A stretch of DNA of 64,000 bases from JACCTU01 sp963700495 (GCA_963700495.1 CAVOXT010000003.1:248001-312000), one strand, 5' to 3'; positions 27,908 to 37,229 are shown, counted from the first letter of the stretch. Numbers and translations: made by a program. Notes: generated from the sequence alone by a model not told the origin.

Positions 27908-28684
27908 GTGTCGCGCCTGCGCGCGAAGTGCCCGGACTGCAAGACGTACACCGCGGTGGCGCTCGGGCCGGAGTACCAGTGCCACTCGTGCGGACGGGAG
28001 TTCGCGGCCGCCATGGTTCGTGTGCCACGCGCCTGGGGCGACGGAGGCCAGGCGATGGAGCAGGCGGCGCACCTCCCGTTCGACTACCCCGAGGCCGCCG
28101 TCGTCTTCGAGGACTCGCTCGCCGACCAGACGCTTGCGCTCGCGGCCGAGCTGCCCGAGCGTCCGCTCGTGGTCGGCGGCTGCTGCTCGTCGCATGTCGG
28201 AGCGCTGGAGGGGCTTGCCGCAAGTCACGACGAGATCGCGGTCCTCTGGCTCGACGCTCACGGCGACCTGAACACACCGGAGAGCTCGCCGAGCGGGAAC
28301 GTCTGGGGGATGCCGCTGCGGATGGTCCTCGACTCGGGCACCGTCCGCGCCCAGAACGTCGCACTCGTCGGGGCACGGAATCTCGACCCGCCCGAGGTGG
28401 AATTCATCGCCGAAGCCGGGATTCACACGGGCGCCGACGCGCTCGAGCGGGCGCTAGAGGGGTGCAGCTACGTCTATGTGGCGCTCGACGTCGACTCGCT
28501 CGACCCTTCCGAGATCACGTGTTTCATGCCGGAGCCGGACGGGCTGACCCTCGACGAGGTCGAGCAGCTGTTCGCCGGGCTGCGTGAGCGTTCGACGGTC
28601 ATCGGCGCCGGTCTGAGCGGGATGGCGCCCGACCCGGCGAACGTCGAGCGGCTGCAGCGGCTCACCCGCGCTCTCGGGCTGTAA
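27908..28684 (+). CDS. Arginase-fold hydrolase with N-terminal zinc ribbon
   Basis: Residues 1-35 form a zinc ribbon with two CxxC pairs (CPDC and CHSC). The remainder is a ureohydrolase domain. Metal-binding motifs are GGCCSSHVG (in place of GGDHS), LWLDAHGDLN and VALDVDSLDPS, which correspond to the binuclear manganese site of arginases, agmatinases and formiminoglutamases. The first motif has cysteines where the family usually has aspartate, so the site may be altered. GTG at 27908 gives 258 residues. The substrate is not clear. A zinc ribbon on this fold is unusual. Confidence 0.8.
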   Translation: MSRLRAKCPDCKTYTAVALGPEYQCHSCGREFAAAMVRVPRAWGDGGQAMEQAAHLPFDYPEAAVVFEDSLADQTLALAAELPERPLVVGGCCSSHVGALEGLAASHDEIAVLWLDAHGDLNTPESSPSGNVWGMPLRMVLDSGTVRAQNVALVGARNLDPPEVEFIAEAGIHTGADALERALEGCSYVYVALDVDSLDPSEITCFMPEPDGLTLDEVEQLFAGLRERSTVIGAGLSGMAPDPANVERLQRLTRALGL

Positions 28685-28707
28685 CCGGCTCGCCGGGCGG
28701 ACGGGTC

Positions 28708-28713
28708 TAAGAT
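28708..28713 (+). promoter_or_regulatory. TANNNT box before accD
   Basis: TAAGAT ends 6 bases before the accD ATG at 28720. The gap CGCGGA holds no ribosome binding site. Confidence 0.45.
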
Positions 28714-28719
28714 CGCGGA

Positions 28720-29565
28720 ATGGCCGAGCCGCGCATCGACGTTCAGGTCGAGACCAACGACGCTCCGGCGAAGGTCGAGAAGAAGCACCCGAACACGTGC
28801 CCGAAGTGCCACTCGCACTTCCGCGACGACGAGCTCGAGGAGAGCCTGTGGGTCTGCACCCAGTGCGGCCACCACTTCCCCATGCGTGCCCGCGCCCGGA
28901 TCGCGAGCCTCGCCGACGACGGGAGCTTTGTCGAGGAGGCCGAGGATCTCCGGTCCGAGGATCCGCTGGACTTCTTCGACCTGCGTCCCTACGCGGAGCG
29001 GCTGGCCGAGGCGGAGATGAACACCGGGCTCGGCGAGGCGATGGTGATCGGCCGCGCCGCCGTGGACGGGACGGCGTGCGAGCTCGCGGTGATGGACTTC
29101 GCGTTCATGGGCGGCTCGATGGGGAGCACGGTCGGCGAGAAGTTCGCGCGGTCGTGTGACAGCGCCGCCTCCCGCAACGTGCCGCTCGTCTCCGTCAGCG
29201 CATCGGGCGGCGCCCGCATGCAGGAGGGCATTCTCGCGCTGATGCAGCTGCCGAAGACGATCGCGGCCGTCGCCGATCTTCACGACGCGAGTTGCGCGTA
29301 CATCTCGGTCCTGGCACACCCGACGACCGGCGGCGTGCTCGCGAGCTTCGCGAGCCTCGGGGACGTGCTGCTCGCCGAGCCGGGCGCGTTGATGTCTTTT
29401 GCCGGTCCTCGGGTCGTGCAGCAGACGACCCGCGAGAAGCTGCCCGACGACTTCGGCCTCTCAGAGGCAAACCTCCGCTTCGGTCACGTCGACGCGATCG
29501 TCCCGCGCGCGGAGCTCAAGCCCCAGATCGCGCGCCTGCTGCGCCTGTTCGCCAATGGCGAGTGA
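28720..29565 (+). CDS. accD: Acetyl-CoA carboxylase carboxyltransferase beta subunit AccD
   Basis: AccD with AccA transfers the carboxyl group from biotin to acetyl-CoA to make malonyl-CoA. The N-terminal zinc finger has CPKC and CTQC pairs. The crotonase-like core has FMGGSMGSTVGEKFARSCD, SASGGARMQEGILALMQLPK and HPTTGGVLASFASLGDV, ending with AGPRVVQQTTREKLPDDFG. Length is 281 residues, normal. It overlaps accA by 11 bases. Separate accA and accD of the bacterial four-subunit type are less usual among Actinomycetota, which often use fused AccD/PccB enzymes. Confidence 0.94.
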   Translation: MAEPRIDVQVETNDAPAKVEKKHPNTCPKCHSHFRDDELEESLWVCTQCGHHFPMRARARIASLADDGSFVEEAEDLRSEDPLDFFDLRPYAERLAEAEMNTGLGEAMVIGRAAVDGTACELAVMDFAFMGGSMGSTVGEKFARSCDSAASRNVPLVSVSASGGARMQEGILALMQLPKTIAAVADLHDASCAYISVLAHPTTGGVLASFASLGDVLLAEPGALMSFAGPRVVQQTTREKLPDDFGLSEANLRFGHVDAIVPRAELKPQIARLLRLFANGE

Positions 29566-30487
29566 GGCGGAGCTCAGACTCCGGGATCGGCTCTCGAAGT
29601 TGAAGTCGATCGGCCTCCTCGGCGGGGCGCGCCTCTCGGGCGAGCTCGATCGGCTGCAGAAGCAACTCGACCGGGTCACCGAGGCGCCCACCGAGGACGA
29701 GATCTGGCGTTCGGTCGAGCTCGCGCGGCACCAGGACCGGCCCTACACGCTCGACTACGTCGGCCGGCTTCTCGACGACTGGTTCGAGCTGCACGGCGAC
29801 CGCGGCCGCGCCGACGACGCGGCGATCGTGGCAGGGATCGGCCGGCTCGACGGACGGACAATCGCGCTCGTCGGGCAGCAGAAGGGCCGTGACGTCAAGG
29901 AGCGCACGAAGCGCAACTTCGGCATGGCCTATCCGGAGGGCTACCGCAAGGCGATGCGGGTGATGAAGCTCGCCGACCGCTTCGGCTTTCCGCTCGTCAC
30001 GATGGTCGACACACCCGGCGCCTATCCGGGCGTGGCGGCCGAGCAGCACGGGCAGGGCGGCGCGATCGCCGCCTCTCAGGCGACGATGCTCCGGCTCGCG
30101 ATCCCGGTCGTCACCGCGGTGATCGGGGAGGGCGGCTCCGGCGGCGCGATCGCGATCGCGGTCGGCGACCGGGTGCTGATGCAGGAGAACGCGATCTACT
30201 CGGTGATCTCGCCCGAGGGCTGCGCCGCCATCCTCTGGCGCGACGCGTCGGAGGCAAAGAAGGCCGCCGCGGCGTTCAAGCCCGACGCGCTCCATTGCCT
30301 CGAGCTGGGCGTGATCGACGGGATCATTCCGGAGCCCGAGGGCGGCGCCCACACCAACCCGGACGAGGCCGCGCGCCTGCTCGGGGCATCGCTCAGGGAG
30401 GCCCTGGACGACCTGGACGCGGTTCCTGTGGACGAATTGACCCGGCGTCGCCGTGCCCGCTTCCGCTCGATCGGCGTTTTCGCCTAG
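29555..30487 (+). CDS. accA: Acetyl-CoA carboxylase carboxyltransferase alpha subunit AccA
   Basis: The 310-residue partner of AccD. It starts at ATG 29555 inside the accD end. Features are ELARHQDRPYTLDYVGRLLD, GQQKGRDVKERTKRNFGMAY, GFPLVTMVDTPGAYPG and IGEGGSGGAIAIAVGDRVLM, all typical of AccA. It is intact. A strong hairpin follows at 30551. The biotin carboxylase and carrier subunits are not in this window, but birA is. Confidence 0.94.
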   Translation: MASEAELRLRDRLSKLKSIGLLGGARLSGELDRLQKQLDRVTEAPTEDEIWRSVELARHQDRPYTLDYVGRLLDDWFELHGDRGRADDAAIVAGIGRLDGRTIALVGQQKGRDVKERTKRNFGMAYPEGYRKAMRVMKLADRFGFPLVTMVDTPGAYPGVAAEQHGQGGAIAASQATMLRLAIPVVTAVIGEGGSGGAIAIAVGDRVLMQENAIYSVISPEGCAAILWRDASEAKKAAAAFKPDALHCLELGVIDGIIPEPEGGAHTNPDEAARLLGASLREALDDLDAVPVDELTRRRRARFRSIGVFA

Positions 30488-30550
30488 GAAAGCGGCTTCC
30501 CGGCGGTCTCTTCCACAGTGTCCACAGTGTTTTCCCCGGCCCCTTTTATG

Positions 30551-30580
30551 ACTCGAGGCCGGGAAAACCCGGCCTCGAGT
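30551..30580 (+). terminator. Strong hairpin after accA
   Basis: ACTCGAGGCCGGG (30551-30563), loop AAAA and a perfect 13-bp complementary arm (30568-30580) form a very stable hairpin 64 bases after the accA stop. No T run follows. Upstream at about 30513-30530 CCACAGTGT occurs twice in a row. A further 7-bp hairpin (GCCTGAC/GTCAGGC near 30690-30707) lies closer to ligD. Confidence 0.7.
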
Positions 30581-30718
30581 GCGGAACCCCCCACTAGGAG
30601 AGAAGCCTCTCCGGAGGTCGTCTTGTCCGCCGACGCGAGAGTCGAAACCCGGAGGCTCTCTCCGCTGTCCACTTCCTCCACAGAGGACGGCCTGACTTCC
30701 GTCAGGCAGAGTCAGGGC

Positions 30719-33064
30719 GTGCCGCCGCTCGCCGAGTACCGCCGCAAGCGCGACCGGAAGAAGACACCCGAGCCGTTCGCGTCGAGCCGGTCCCCGAGCG
30801 CCGACCCGATCTTCGTCGTGCAGCGCCACGACGCGACGCGCCTCCACTACGACTTCCGGCTCGAGCTCGACGGCGCGCTCGCGAGCTGGGCGGTTCCGAA
30901 GGGCGTGCCGGTCGAGCCCGGACAGCAGCACCTCGCCGTCCACGTCGAGGATCACCCGCTCGACTACGCGACGTTCGAGGGCGAGATCCCGAAGGGGAAC
31001 TACGGCGCGGGCACCGTCGAGATCTGGGACACCGGGAGCTACGAGCTGCTCGAGCGCAAGCGGAACGGTGGGCTGACGGTTCGGCTGCACGGCGAGAAGC
31101 TCGACGGGGTCTGGGCGCTCGTGCCGGCGAAGCTGGGCGGAGACGAGAAGAACTGGCTGATCCTCCGCAAGCGAGACGACGAGCCGACTGTTCTTGCGAA
31201 GCGCCCGGCCCGCTACGCACCGATGCTCGCGACGCTCGACAAGAAGGTCCCGAAGGGCGACGACTGGGTCTACGAGGTCAAGTGGGACGGCTACCGGGCG
31301 GTCGCGTACGTCACCGGCGGCGAGGTGGCGCTCGTGAGCCGGAACGGCAACGACCTGACGGCGCGCTTCGCCGACGTCGCGAAGGCGATCGGCAAGGCGC
31401 TCCGCACGCCGAACGCGGTGCTCGACGGCGAGGTGTGCGCGCTCGACGAGGACGGCCGCGCGACGTTCTCCGCGATGCAGCAGGGCCGTCCGGGCACGCG
31501 CTACGTCTACGTCGCCTTCGACCTGCTGGAGGTCGAGGGCGAGCCGGTCATCGGCTGGGAGCTGACCGCTCGGCGCGACCGCCTCGACGGGCTTCTCGAC
31601 CGGCGCGTAAGGACCGTGCAGTTCTCGGAGTCCTTCGACGACGGCGAGGCGCTCTTCACCGCTGCGCAGAAGCAGCACTTCGAGGGAGTCGTCGCCAAGC
31701 GTCGCACGTTCGAGCGTACCAGCCCGGGCCGCCGCTCACGCGACTGGGTCAAGGTCAAGACGAGCAACCGGCAGGAGTTCGTGATCGGCGGCTACACCCA
31801 CGGTGAAGGGCGGCGGGCCGAGTCGTTCGGGTCGCTGCTGCTCGGCGTCTACGACGAGGGCGCGACGAAGCTGCGCTACGTCGGGAACGTCGGCACCGGG
31901 TTCGACGACCGCGAGATCGAACGCCTGCTGAACCTGCTCCGCCCGCTCGAGACGGACGAGCCGCCGTTCGAGCCGGTCCCCAAGCCGCCGCGGGTCCGCA
32001 AAGGCGACATCGTCTGGGTGCGCCCTGACCTGATCGCCGAGGTCGAGTTCGCGGAGTGGACGCACGACCAGCGTCTGCGCGCACCGGTCTACGTGGGTCA
32101 GCGCGAGGACAAGGCTCCGCGCGAGGTGCACGTCGAGGAGCCGCTCCCGACCGAGCTCCGGAAGGGCAACCGCGTGCTCAAGCTGTCGAACCTCGACAAG
32201 CTGTTCTTCCCGGTCGAGCGGATCACGAAAGGCGACCTGCTCGCGTACTACCGCGCTGTCGCGCCGGTGCTCGTACCGCACCTGAAGGACAGGCCGTTCA
32301 CGATGCTCAGGCTTCCCGACGGGGTCGGGGGCAAGCGCTTCTTCCAGAAGGACGCACCCTCGCACATGCCCGAGTGGATTCCGAGGTATCGCGCGCTGGT
32401 CTCGACCCGCGAGTCGCCCAGGCGCAGGAAGTGGGTCGACTTCCCGCTCGTCAACGACGAGCTCGCACTGCTCTGGATGGTGAACATGGGCTGCATCGAC
32501 CTGAACACGTGGTACTCGCGGGTCGACAGGCCCGAGCGGCCCGACTTCGTGCTCTTCGATCTGGACCCGTCGCCCGACGTCGGGTTCAAGGAGACGGTGC
32601 AGGTAGCGCTGCTCGTCAAGGCGGCGCTCGATGCGTTCGGTCTCGTGGGTTTCCCGAAGACCTCGAGCGCGGAGGGGATGCACGTCCTCGTGCCGATCGA
32701 GCGGCGATACACTTACGAGGACACGCGCCGGTTCGCCGAGATCGTCGCCGGAGCGATCGCACGCACGAACCGCGGGCTCGCGACCACGGAGTGGACGAAG
32801 TCGAAGCGCCGAGGGGTGCTGATCGACGCGAACCAGAACGGCGAGGGGAAGACGATCGCGTCGGTTTACTCGGTCCGGCCGCGCCGCGGAGCTCCCGTGT
32901 CGACTCCGCTTCGCTGGGAAGAGGTCACCGTCGACCTCGACCCGATGTCCTTCACGATGGAGGCGGTCCGCCGCCGCATCGAGCAGCACGGCGATCTGTT
33001 CGAAGGCGTGCTGACGACGAGGCAGCGTCTGACGGACGCGATGAAGGCGCTGGGGAGGTCCTAG
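30719..33064 (+). CDS. ligD: Multifunctional DNA ligase D (LigD), order phosphoesterase-ligase-polymerase
   Basis: LigD repairs double-strand breaks by non-homologous end joining. From GTG 30719 the 781-residue protein shows three parts. The 3'-phosphoesterase domain (about 1-165) has FVVQRHDATRLHYDFRLELD and HVEDHPLDYATFEGEIPKG. The ATP-dependent ligase (about 170-470) has the lysine motif EVKWDGYRAV, LDGEVCALDEDG and FEGVVAKRR. The primase-polymerase (about 485-780) has FFPVERITKGDLLAYY and the metal site VLFDLDPSP. This order is like Pseudomonas LigD and unlike mycobacterial LigD, which has the polymerase first. No ku gene is adjacent. It is intact. Confidence 0.93.
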   Translation: MPPLAEYRRKRDRKKTPEPFASSRSPSADPIFVVQRHDATRLHYDFRLELDGALASWAVPKGVPVEPGQQHLAVHVEDHPLDYATFEGEIPKGNYGAGTVEIWDTGSYELLERKRNGGLTVRLHGEKLDGVWALVPAKLGGDEKNWLILRKRDDEPTVLAKRPARYAPMLATLDKKVPKGDDWVYEVKWDGYRAVAYVTGGEVALVSRNGNDLTARFADVAKAIGKALRTPNAVLDGEVCALDEDGRATFSAMQQGRPGTRYVYVAFDLLEVEGEPVIGWELTARRDRLDGLLDRRVRTVQFSESFDDGEALFTAAQKQHFEGVVAKRRTFERTSPGRRSRDWVKVKTSNRQEFVIGGYTHGEGRRAESFGSLLLGVYDEGATKLRYVGNVGTGFDDREIERLLNLLRPLETDEPPFEPVPKPPRVRKGDIVWVRPDLIAEVEFAEWTHDQRLRAPVYVGQREDKAPREVHVEEPLPTELRKGNRVLKLSNLDKLFFPVERITKGDLLAYYRAVAPVLVPHLKDRPFTMLRLPDGVGGKRFFQKDAPSHMPEWIPRYRALVSTRESPRRRKWVDFPLVNDELALLWMVNMGCIDLNTWYSRVDRPERPDFVLFDLDPSPDVGFKETVQVALLVKAALDAFGLVGFPKTSSAEGMHVLVPIERRYTYEDTRRFAEIVAGAIARTNRGLATTEWTKSKRRGVLIDANQNGEGKTIASVYSVRPRRGAPVSTPLRWEEVTVDLDPMSFTMEAVRRRIEQHGDLFEGVLTTRQRLTDAMKALGRS

Positions 33065-34458
33065 ACGGCGATCGCGAGCTGGGGCTGCTCTCGCGCGAGC
33101 ACGCGCTCGAGCGCTTCGATGCAACGGCGATCGAACTGTCTGTCCACTTCTTCCCACAGGAGCCCGAGCGCACGCGCGTGCGTCCAGGCGCCGCGGTAGA
33201 CGCGCGGTGAGATGAGCGCGTCGTAGACGTCGCACGCGCCGAGAATCCGCGTCTCGAGGTCGAGCTGAGCGCCGTGGGCGCCGAGCGGATAGCCCGAGCC
33301 GTCGAGTCGCTCGTGGTGGTCGCGCACGAGCCGGCGGACGTCGCTCGGAAAGCCGAGGTTGGCGAGCAGCTCTTCGCCCCACTCGGAGTGTCGTTTGACG
33401 ACGTCGTACTCCTCCTTCGTCAGCGCGGCGGGCTTCTTCAGGATCTCGTCCGGGACCGAGAGCTTGCCCATGTCGTGCATCAGCCCGCCTGCGGCGAGTA
33501 CGCGGAGCCGCTCCGGCGGCAGGCCGAGCTCTTCGCCGACCTGGACGGCACGAAGTGCGACGCGACGTGTGTGCTCCCCGGTGTAGGCGTCACGCTCGGC
33601 GAGCAGGTGCGTGAGCGCACTGACCTGTCCGCCGAGAAACGACTCTTCCGTGGCGACGAGGTCGCAGGCGCTCAGGTCTCCGACCAGCGGGCGCGACTGC
33701 ACGCCTCGCCGGAGGTCGAGCGCAACCGGAATGCCGATCGCCGCGATCCCGATCACCTCGAAGCCGTGGCCGATCCACCAGCCGAGCTCCATGAACGTCA
33801 GGAGCAGCGAGGCCCCCAGCGCCGTGGCGAGCCAGACCGTCCCGACGACGACGAGCAGGTCGGTTGGGCGCCGTGTGAGGCGGTATGTGCGGAACGCGCG
33901 CCAGCCGATGAGCGCGTAGAACGCAAGCCCGACGCCGAGCGTGATCCAGGCGGGAAGGGAGCGCGGCTCGGGCACGCCGGGGACGGTGTTCGAGAACGTC
34001 AGCCCGACGAAGCCGAGCGACGCCACACCAAAGAGCAAGACCGCCTGGAGGACGAGCAGCGGCTTCACGGCACCCGGGCGCCGGAGCACCGGCAGCGTGC
34101 AGAGCGCGAGGATTGCGCCCCCGACGGGGATCGTCGCCGCGCCCGAGAATGCAACGACGCCGTAGTCGGAGAAGATCACGTTCGGCGTCGAGATGCCGTG
34201 CAGCGTCAGGAGCGCGGCCATCACTGCGAACGCCGTCCCGACCATGATGCTGCGCCCGTCCCGGCGGCGTGCCGCGGCGACGGTGAGCACGATCGCCGCG
34301 ATCGTCGCCCCGCCGGCGCTCAACCCGACGAAGAGCGCGTGCGTGAGGCCGCTCCACACGACTTTCTCGTGCGAGAAGAAGTGGAGGAGGGCTGGTGGGA
34401 CGATCGCAAAGGCGATCCCCACCGCGAGGGCCGGCTCGCGGGTCAACTGCCGCAACAT
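33061..34458 (-). CDS. Membrane HD-GYP domain protein (probable cyclic di-GMP phosphodiesterase)
   Basis: The N-terminal half (about 1-245) holds seven or eight TM helices, starting ALAVGIAFAIVPPALLHFF, and looks like a membrane sensor. The C-terminal half is an HD-GYP domain: HTRRVALRAVQVGEELGL, LMHDMGKLSVPDEIL with the HD pair, RHSEWGEELL and the full DHHERLDGSGYPLG signature. HD-GYP domains degrade cyclic di-GMP. The 465-residue protein is intact. Its TAG stop overlaps the ligD TAG on the other strand (CTAG at 33061-33064). It lies 60 bases after ndh in the same direction. Confidence 0.88.
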   Translation of the reverse strand: MLRQLTREPALAVGIAFAIVPPALLHFFSHEKVVWSGLTHALFVGLSAGGATIAAIVLTVAAARRRDGRSIMVGTAFAVMAALLTLHGISTPNVIFSDYGVVAFSGAATIPVGGAILALCTLPVLRRPGAVKPLLVLQAVLLFGVASLGFVGLTFSNTVPGVPEPRSLPAWITLGVGLAFYALIGWRAFRTYRLTRRPTDLLVVVGTVWLATALGASLLLTFMELGWWIGHGFEVIGIAAIGIPVALDLRRGVQSRPLVGDLSACDLVATEESFLGGQVSALTHLLAERDAYTGEHTRRVALRAVQVGEELGLPPERLRVLAAGGLMHDMGKLSVPDEILKKPAALTKEEYDVVKRHSEWGEELLANLGFPSDVRRLVRDHHERLDGSGYPLGAHGAQLDLETRILGACDVYDALISPRVYRGAWTHARALGLLWEEVDRQFDRRCIEALERVLAREQPQLAIAV

Positions 34459-34518
34459 TCGTGCTCATCGTGTGGCCGTTCCCGCACCGTGATCGTCCCC
34501 CGTTCGAGGGAGATCCCG

Positions 34519-35770
34519 TCAGCGGAGCCCGCGAGGGTGCCCGAGGCTGCCGAGCTCTGCGATGTCGCGCCGGAAGAACAGCGCGACCGTCCAGTCCGTG
34601 ACGACTCGGAGCTTCCGCGTCAGCAGCGGCAGCTGAAACAGGTGATACGTCCGTGTGGCGAACCAGCCGGGGAACCCGCGGAGCCGGAAGCCGAACACCT
34701 CGGCGACGCCCTTGAACCGTCCGAGCGTGGCGCCCTGGCCGATCATCCGGTAGCGGTACGGCCCGGGTCACCACCCAGGTTCTTCGCCAGCTGGCGGGCC
34801 TGGCGGAGCGCGTGCTGGCTCGTCGGCGGGTCGGCGGACCCCGAGGCCGCGTTCGGCACGCGCGCACAGTCGCCGAGCGCCCAGAGGCGCTCGCGTCCCT
34901 CGACGCGGAGGTGATCGTCGACCCGCACGCGCCCCCGCTCGTCGACCGGAAGATTCCACTCGGCGAGCAGCGGGTGCGGCCGCACACCCGCCGTCCAGAC
35001 GAGCGAGTGTGTCTCGATGCGCTCGCCGTCCGAGAGCGTCGCGGACTCGGCGTCGAGCGTCTCGAGGCGCGTCGCCGTTCGGACCTCGATGCTCTGGTCC
35101 CCGAGCAGGCGGGCCACGTAGTCGGCCAGTCGCGGGGTCAGCTCGTGAAGGATGCGGTCGGTCGCCTCGACGAGCACCCAGCGCTGCGGGACGGCTCTCG
35201 GAGGCGGGGGTAGTACCGAAGCGCGTCGCGGACGAGGTCGTGCAGCTCCGCGAGGGCCTCGACGCCTGCGTAGCCGGCGCCGACGAAGACGAACGAGAGG
35301 TGGCGGCGCGCGCGGCCGGGGTCGACCTCAGCGTCGGCTGCCTCCAGCTCGCTGAGCACGTGGTTGCGGAGCGCGATCGCGTCGGCGAGGTCGTTGAAGC
35401 CGTGCGCGTGCTCCGCGAGCCCGGGGATCGGCAGCGTGCGCGCGATCGAGCCGAGTGCCAGCACGAGCCGCTCGTAGCGGACGTCGAAGCGGCCGGCGTG
35501 CGTCTCGACTGCGACGGTCTGCGCCGCCTCGTCGAGCTCGGTCGCGTTGCCGACGATCAGCTCCGCCTTCGGGCACATCATCCGCAACGGCACGACGACG
35601 TGCCGAGGCTCGAGCGTCGCTGACGCAGCCTCGGCGAGCAGAGGGCGGAAGAGCATGTAGTTCTCCGGCGAGACGATGGTCGCCTCGCCGAGACTCCGCG
35701 CGAGGACGCTTCCCGCGTACCCGCCGCCGACGACGAGCGTGCCGTTTCTCGCGAGACGCTCGGTGGCCAT
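34519..35770 (-). CDS. ndh: Type II NADH dehydrogenase (two frameshifts)
   Basis: NDH-2 oxidises NADH and reduces quinone without pumping protons. The FAD-binding start is TLVVGGGYAGSVLARSLGEA, the second dinucleotide loop SFVFVGAGYAGVEALAEL, and the C-terminal FAD motif LWALGDCARVPN. Two one-base slips break it: near 35200 (before VPQRWVLVEATDRIL) and near 34760 (before YRYRMIGQGATLGRF). The corrected protein is about 415 residues and ends TDWTVALFFRRDIAELGSL, typical of actinobacterial NDH-2. It is divergent from the ABC transporter gene with 17 bases between starts. Confidence 0.88.
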
Positions 35771-35775
35771 GGGGT

Positions 35776-35781
35776 TATCGT
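35776..35781 (+). promoter_or_regulatory. TANNNT box before the ABC transporter genes
   Basis: TATCGT ends 6 bases before the GTG at 35788, in the 17-base gap to divergent ndh. No ribosome binding site is present. Confidence 0.4.
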
Positions 35782-35787
35782 CGCAGC

Positions 35788-36498
35788 GTGGCCGCGGTCC
35801 GTGTCTCGGAACTCGACGTCATGCGCGGATCGACGCATGCGCTCCGCTCCGTCAGCGTGGAGGTCCCCGAGGGCCGCGTGACCGGCCTGCTCGGTCCGAG
35901 CGGATCCGGCAAGTCGACGCTGATGCGGGCCGTGGTCGGCGTGCAGGTCGTCAAGAGCGGCACGGTCGAGGTGCTCGGGCTGCCCGCGGGCACGCCGGAA
36001 CTCCGCCGCCGCGTCGGCTACATGACGCAGAGCCCGTCCGTCTACGGCGACCTCACCGCACGCGAGAACCTCGAGTACTTCGCGCGGATCGCGGATGTCG
36101 GCCCCGAGCGCGTCGAGGAGGTGCTCGGGATCGTCGACCTCGCTCGGCTGTCGCGGCGGCAGGTCCGGTCGCTCTCGGGTGGGGAGGTCTCGCGCGTCTC
36201 GCTCGCGGCCGCGCTGCTCGCCGGCCCGGACGTGCTCGTGCTGGACGAGCCGACCGTCGGTCTCGATCCGCTGCTTCGACGCGACCTCTGGGGCTCGTTC
36301 CGGCGCCTCGCCGAGGACGGCACGACGCTGCTCGTGTCGTCTCACGTGATGGACGAGGCCGACCGCTGCGACGAGCTGATCCTGATCCGGGACGGTCGGA
36401 TCATCGCCCAGGCCGGGCCACTCGAGCTGCTGCACCGGACCGGGACCGACAACCTCGGCGACGCCTTCCTCGTCCTGATCGCCGGCGCGCAGCCGTGA
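35788..36498 (+). CDS. ABC transporter ATP-binding protein
   Basis: The ATPase of an ABC-2 exporter. Walker A is GPSGSGKST, the Q-loop is GYMTQSPSVYGDLTARENL, the signature is SLSGGEVSRVSLAAALLA and Walker B is VLVLDEPTVGLDP, followed by the SSH switch. The 236-residue protein starts at GTG 35788. The stop overlaps the permease GTG. The system resembles drug and lipid exporters of the DrrA/YhiH class, but cargo cannot be assigned. Confidence 0.88.
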   Translation: MAAVRVSELDVMRGSTHALRSVSVEVPEGRVTGLLGPSGSGKSTLMRAVVGVQVVKSGTVEVLGLPAGTPELRRRVGYMTQSPSVYGDLTARENLEYFARIADVGPERVEEVLGIVDLARLSRRQVRSLSGGEVSRVSLAAALLAGPDVLVLDEPTVGLDPLLRRDLWGSFRRLAEDGTTLLVSSHVMDEADRCDELILIRDGRIIAQAGPLELLHRTGTDNLGDAFLVLIAGAQP

Positions 36499-37229
36499 CG
36501 GCTCGCGTCACCCTCGCGACCGCGCACCGTGTCCTGCGGCAGCTGCGCCGTGACCCGCGAACGCTGGCGATCCTCTTCATCGTGCCCCCGCTTCTCCTGA
36601 CGCTGTTCAAGGAGGTGTTCGCCGGGCAGCCGGAGACGTTCGACCGCGTCGGAGGCCCGCTCGTCGGGATCTTCCCGTTCGTGCTGATGTTCGTGGTCAC
36701 CTCGATCACGATGCTGCGCGAGCGGACGACCGGCACGCTCGAGCGGCTGATGACGCTGCCGCTCTCGAAGCTCGACCTGCTGGCGGGCTACGCCCTCGCG
36801 TTCGCCGCCCTGGCGACGCTTCAGGCCGCGATCACGTCGGCCGTCGCCTTCGGCCTGCTCGGGCTCGACGTGGAGGGATCCGTCGCGGTCGTCGTGGCGC
36901 TCGCCGTGTGCAACGCCCTCCTCGGGATGTCGCTCGGGCTGTTCGCGAGCGCGTTCGCGCAGACGGAGTTCCAGGCCGTCCAGTTCATGCCCGCGTTCGT
37001 GCTGCCGCAGTTCCTCCTCTGCGGACTGCTGGTGCCGCGCGACCAGATGGCCGAGTGGCTCGAGTGGATCTCGGTGTTCCTGCCGCTGACGTGGGCGTAC
37101 GAGGGCCTCCAGCGGGCGATCGACGGCGACGCTGCGAGCCTGATCGCGCGAGACGCTGCGGTCGTGATCGGAATCACGCTGCTCGCGCTCGTGCTGGCCG
37201 CGGCGACGCTGCGGCGCCGGACCCCCTGA
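36495..37229 (+). CDS. ABC-2 type transporter permease
   Basis: The membrane partner of the preceding ATPase. The 244-residue protein begins RVTLATAHRVLRQLRRDPRT and has about six TM segments, for example TLAILFIVPPLLLTLF, IFPFVLMFVVTSITML and VVVALAVCNALLGMSLGLF. The FVLPQFLLCGLLVPRDQM stretch is the typical ABC-2 motif near the sixth helix. The GTG overlaps the ATPase stop. The next gene's ATG overlaps its own stop (TGATG). Confidence 0.87.
   Translation: MTARVTLATAHRVLRQLRRDPRTLAILFIVPPLLLTLFKEVFAGQPETFDRVGGPLVGIFPFVLMFVVTSITMLRERTTGTLERLMTLPLSKLDLLAGYALAFAALATLQAAITSAVAFGLLGLDVEGSVAVVVALAVCNALLGMSLGLFASAFAQTEFQAVQFMPAFVLPQFLLCGLLVPRDQMAEWLEWISVFLPLTWAYEGLQRAIDGDAASLIARDAAVVIGITLLALVLAAATLRRRTP

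Noticed and set aside
30513..30530. Tandem CCACAGTGT repeat as a CRISPR or DnaA-box cluster
   Set aside because: Only two short copies, no spacers and no match to TTATCCACA.
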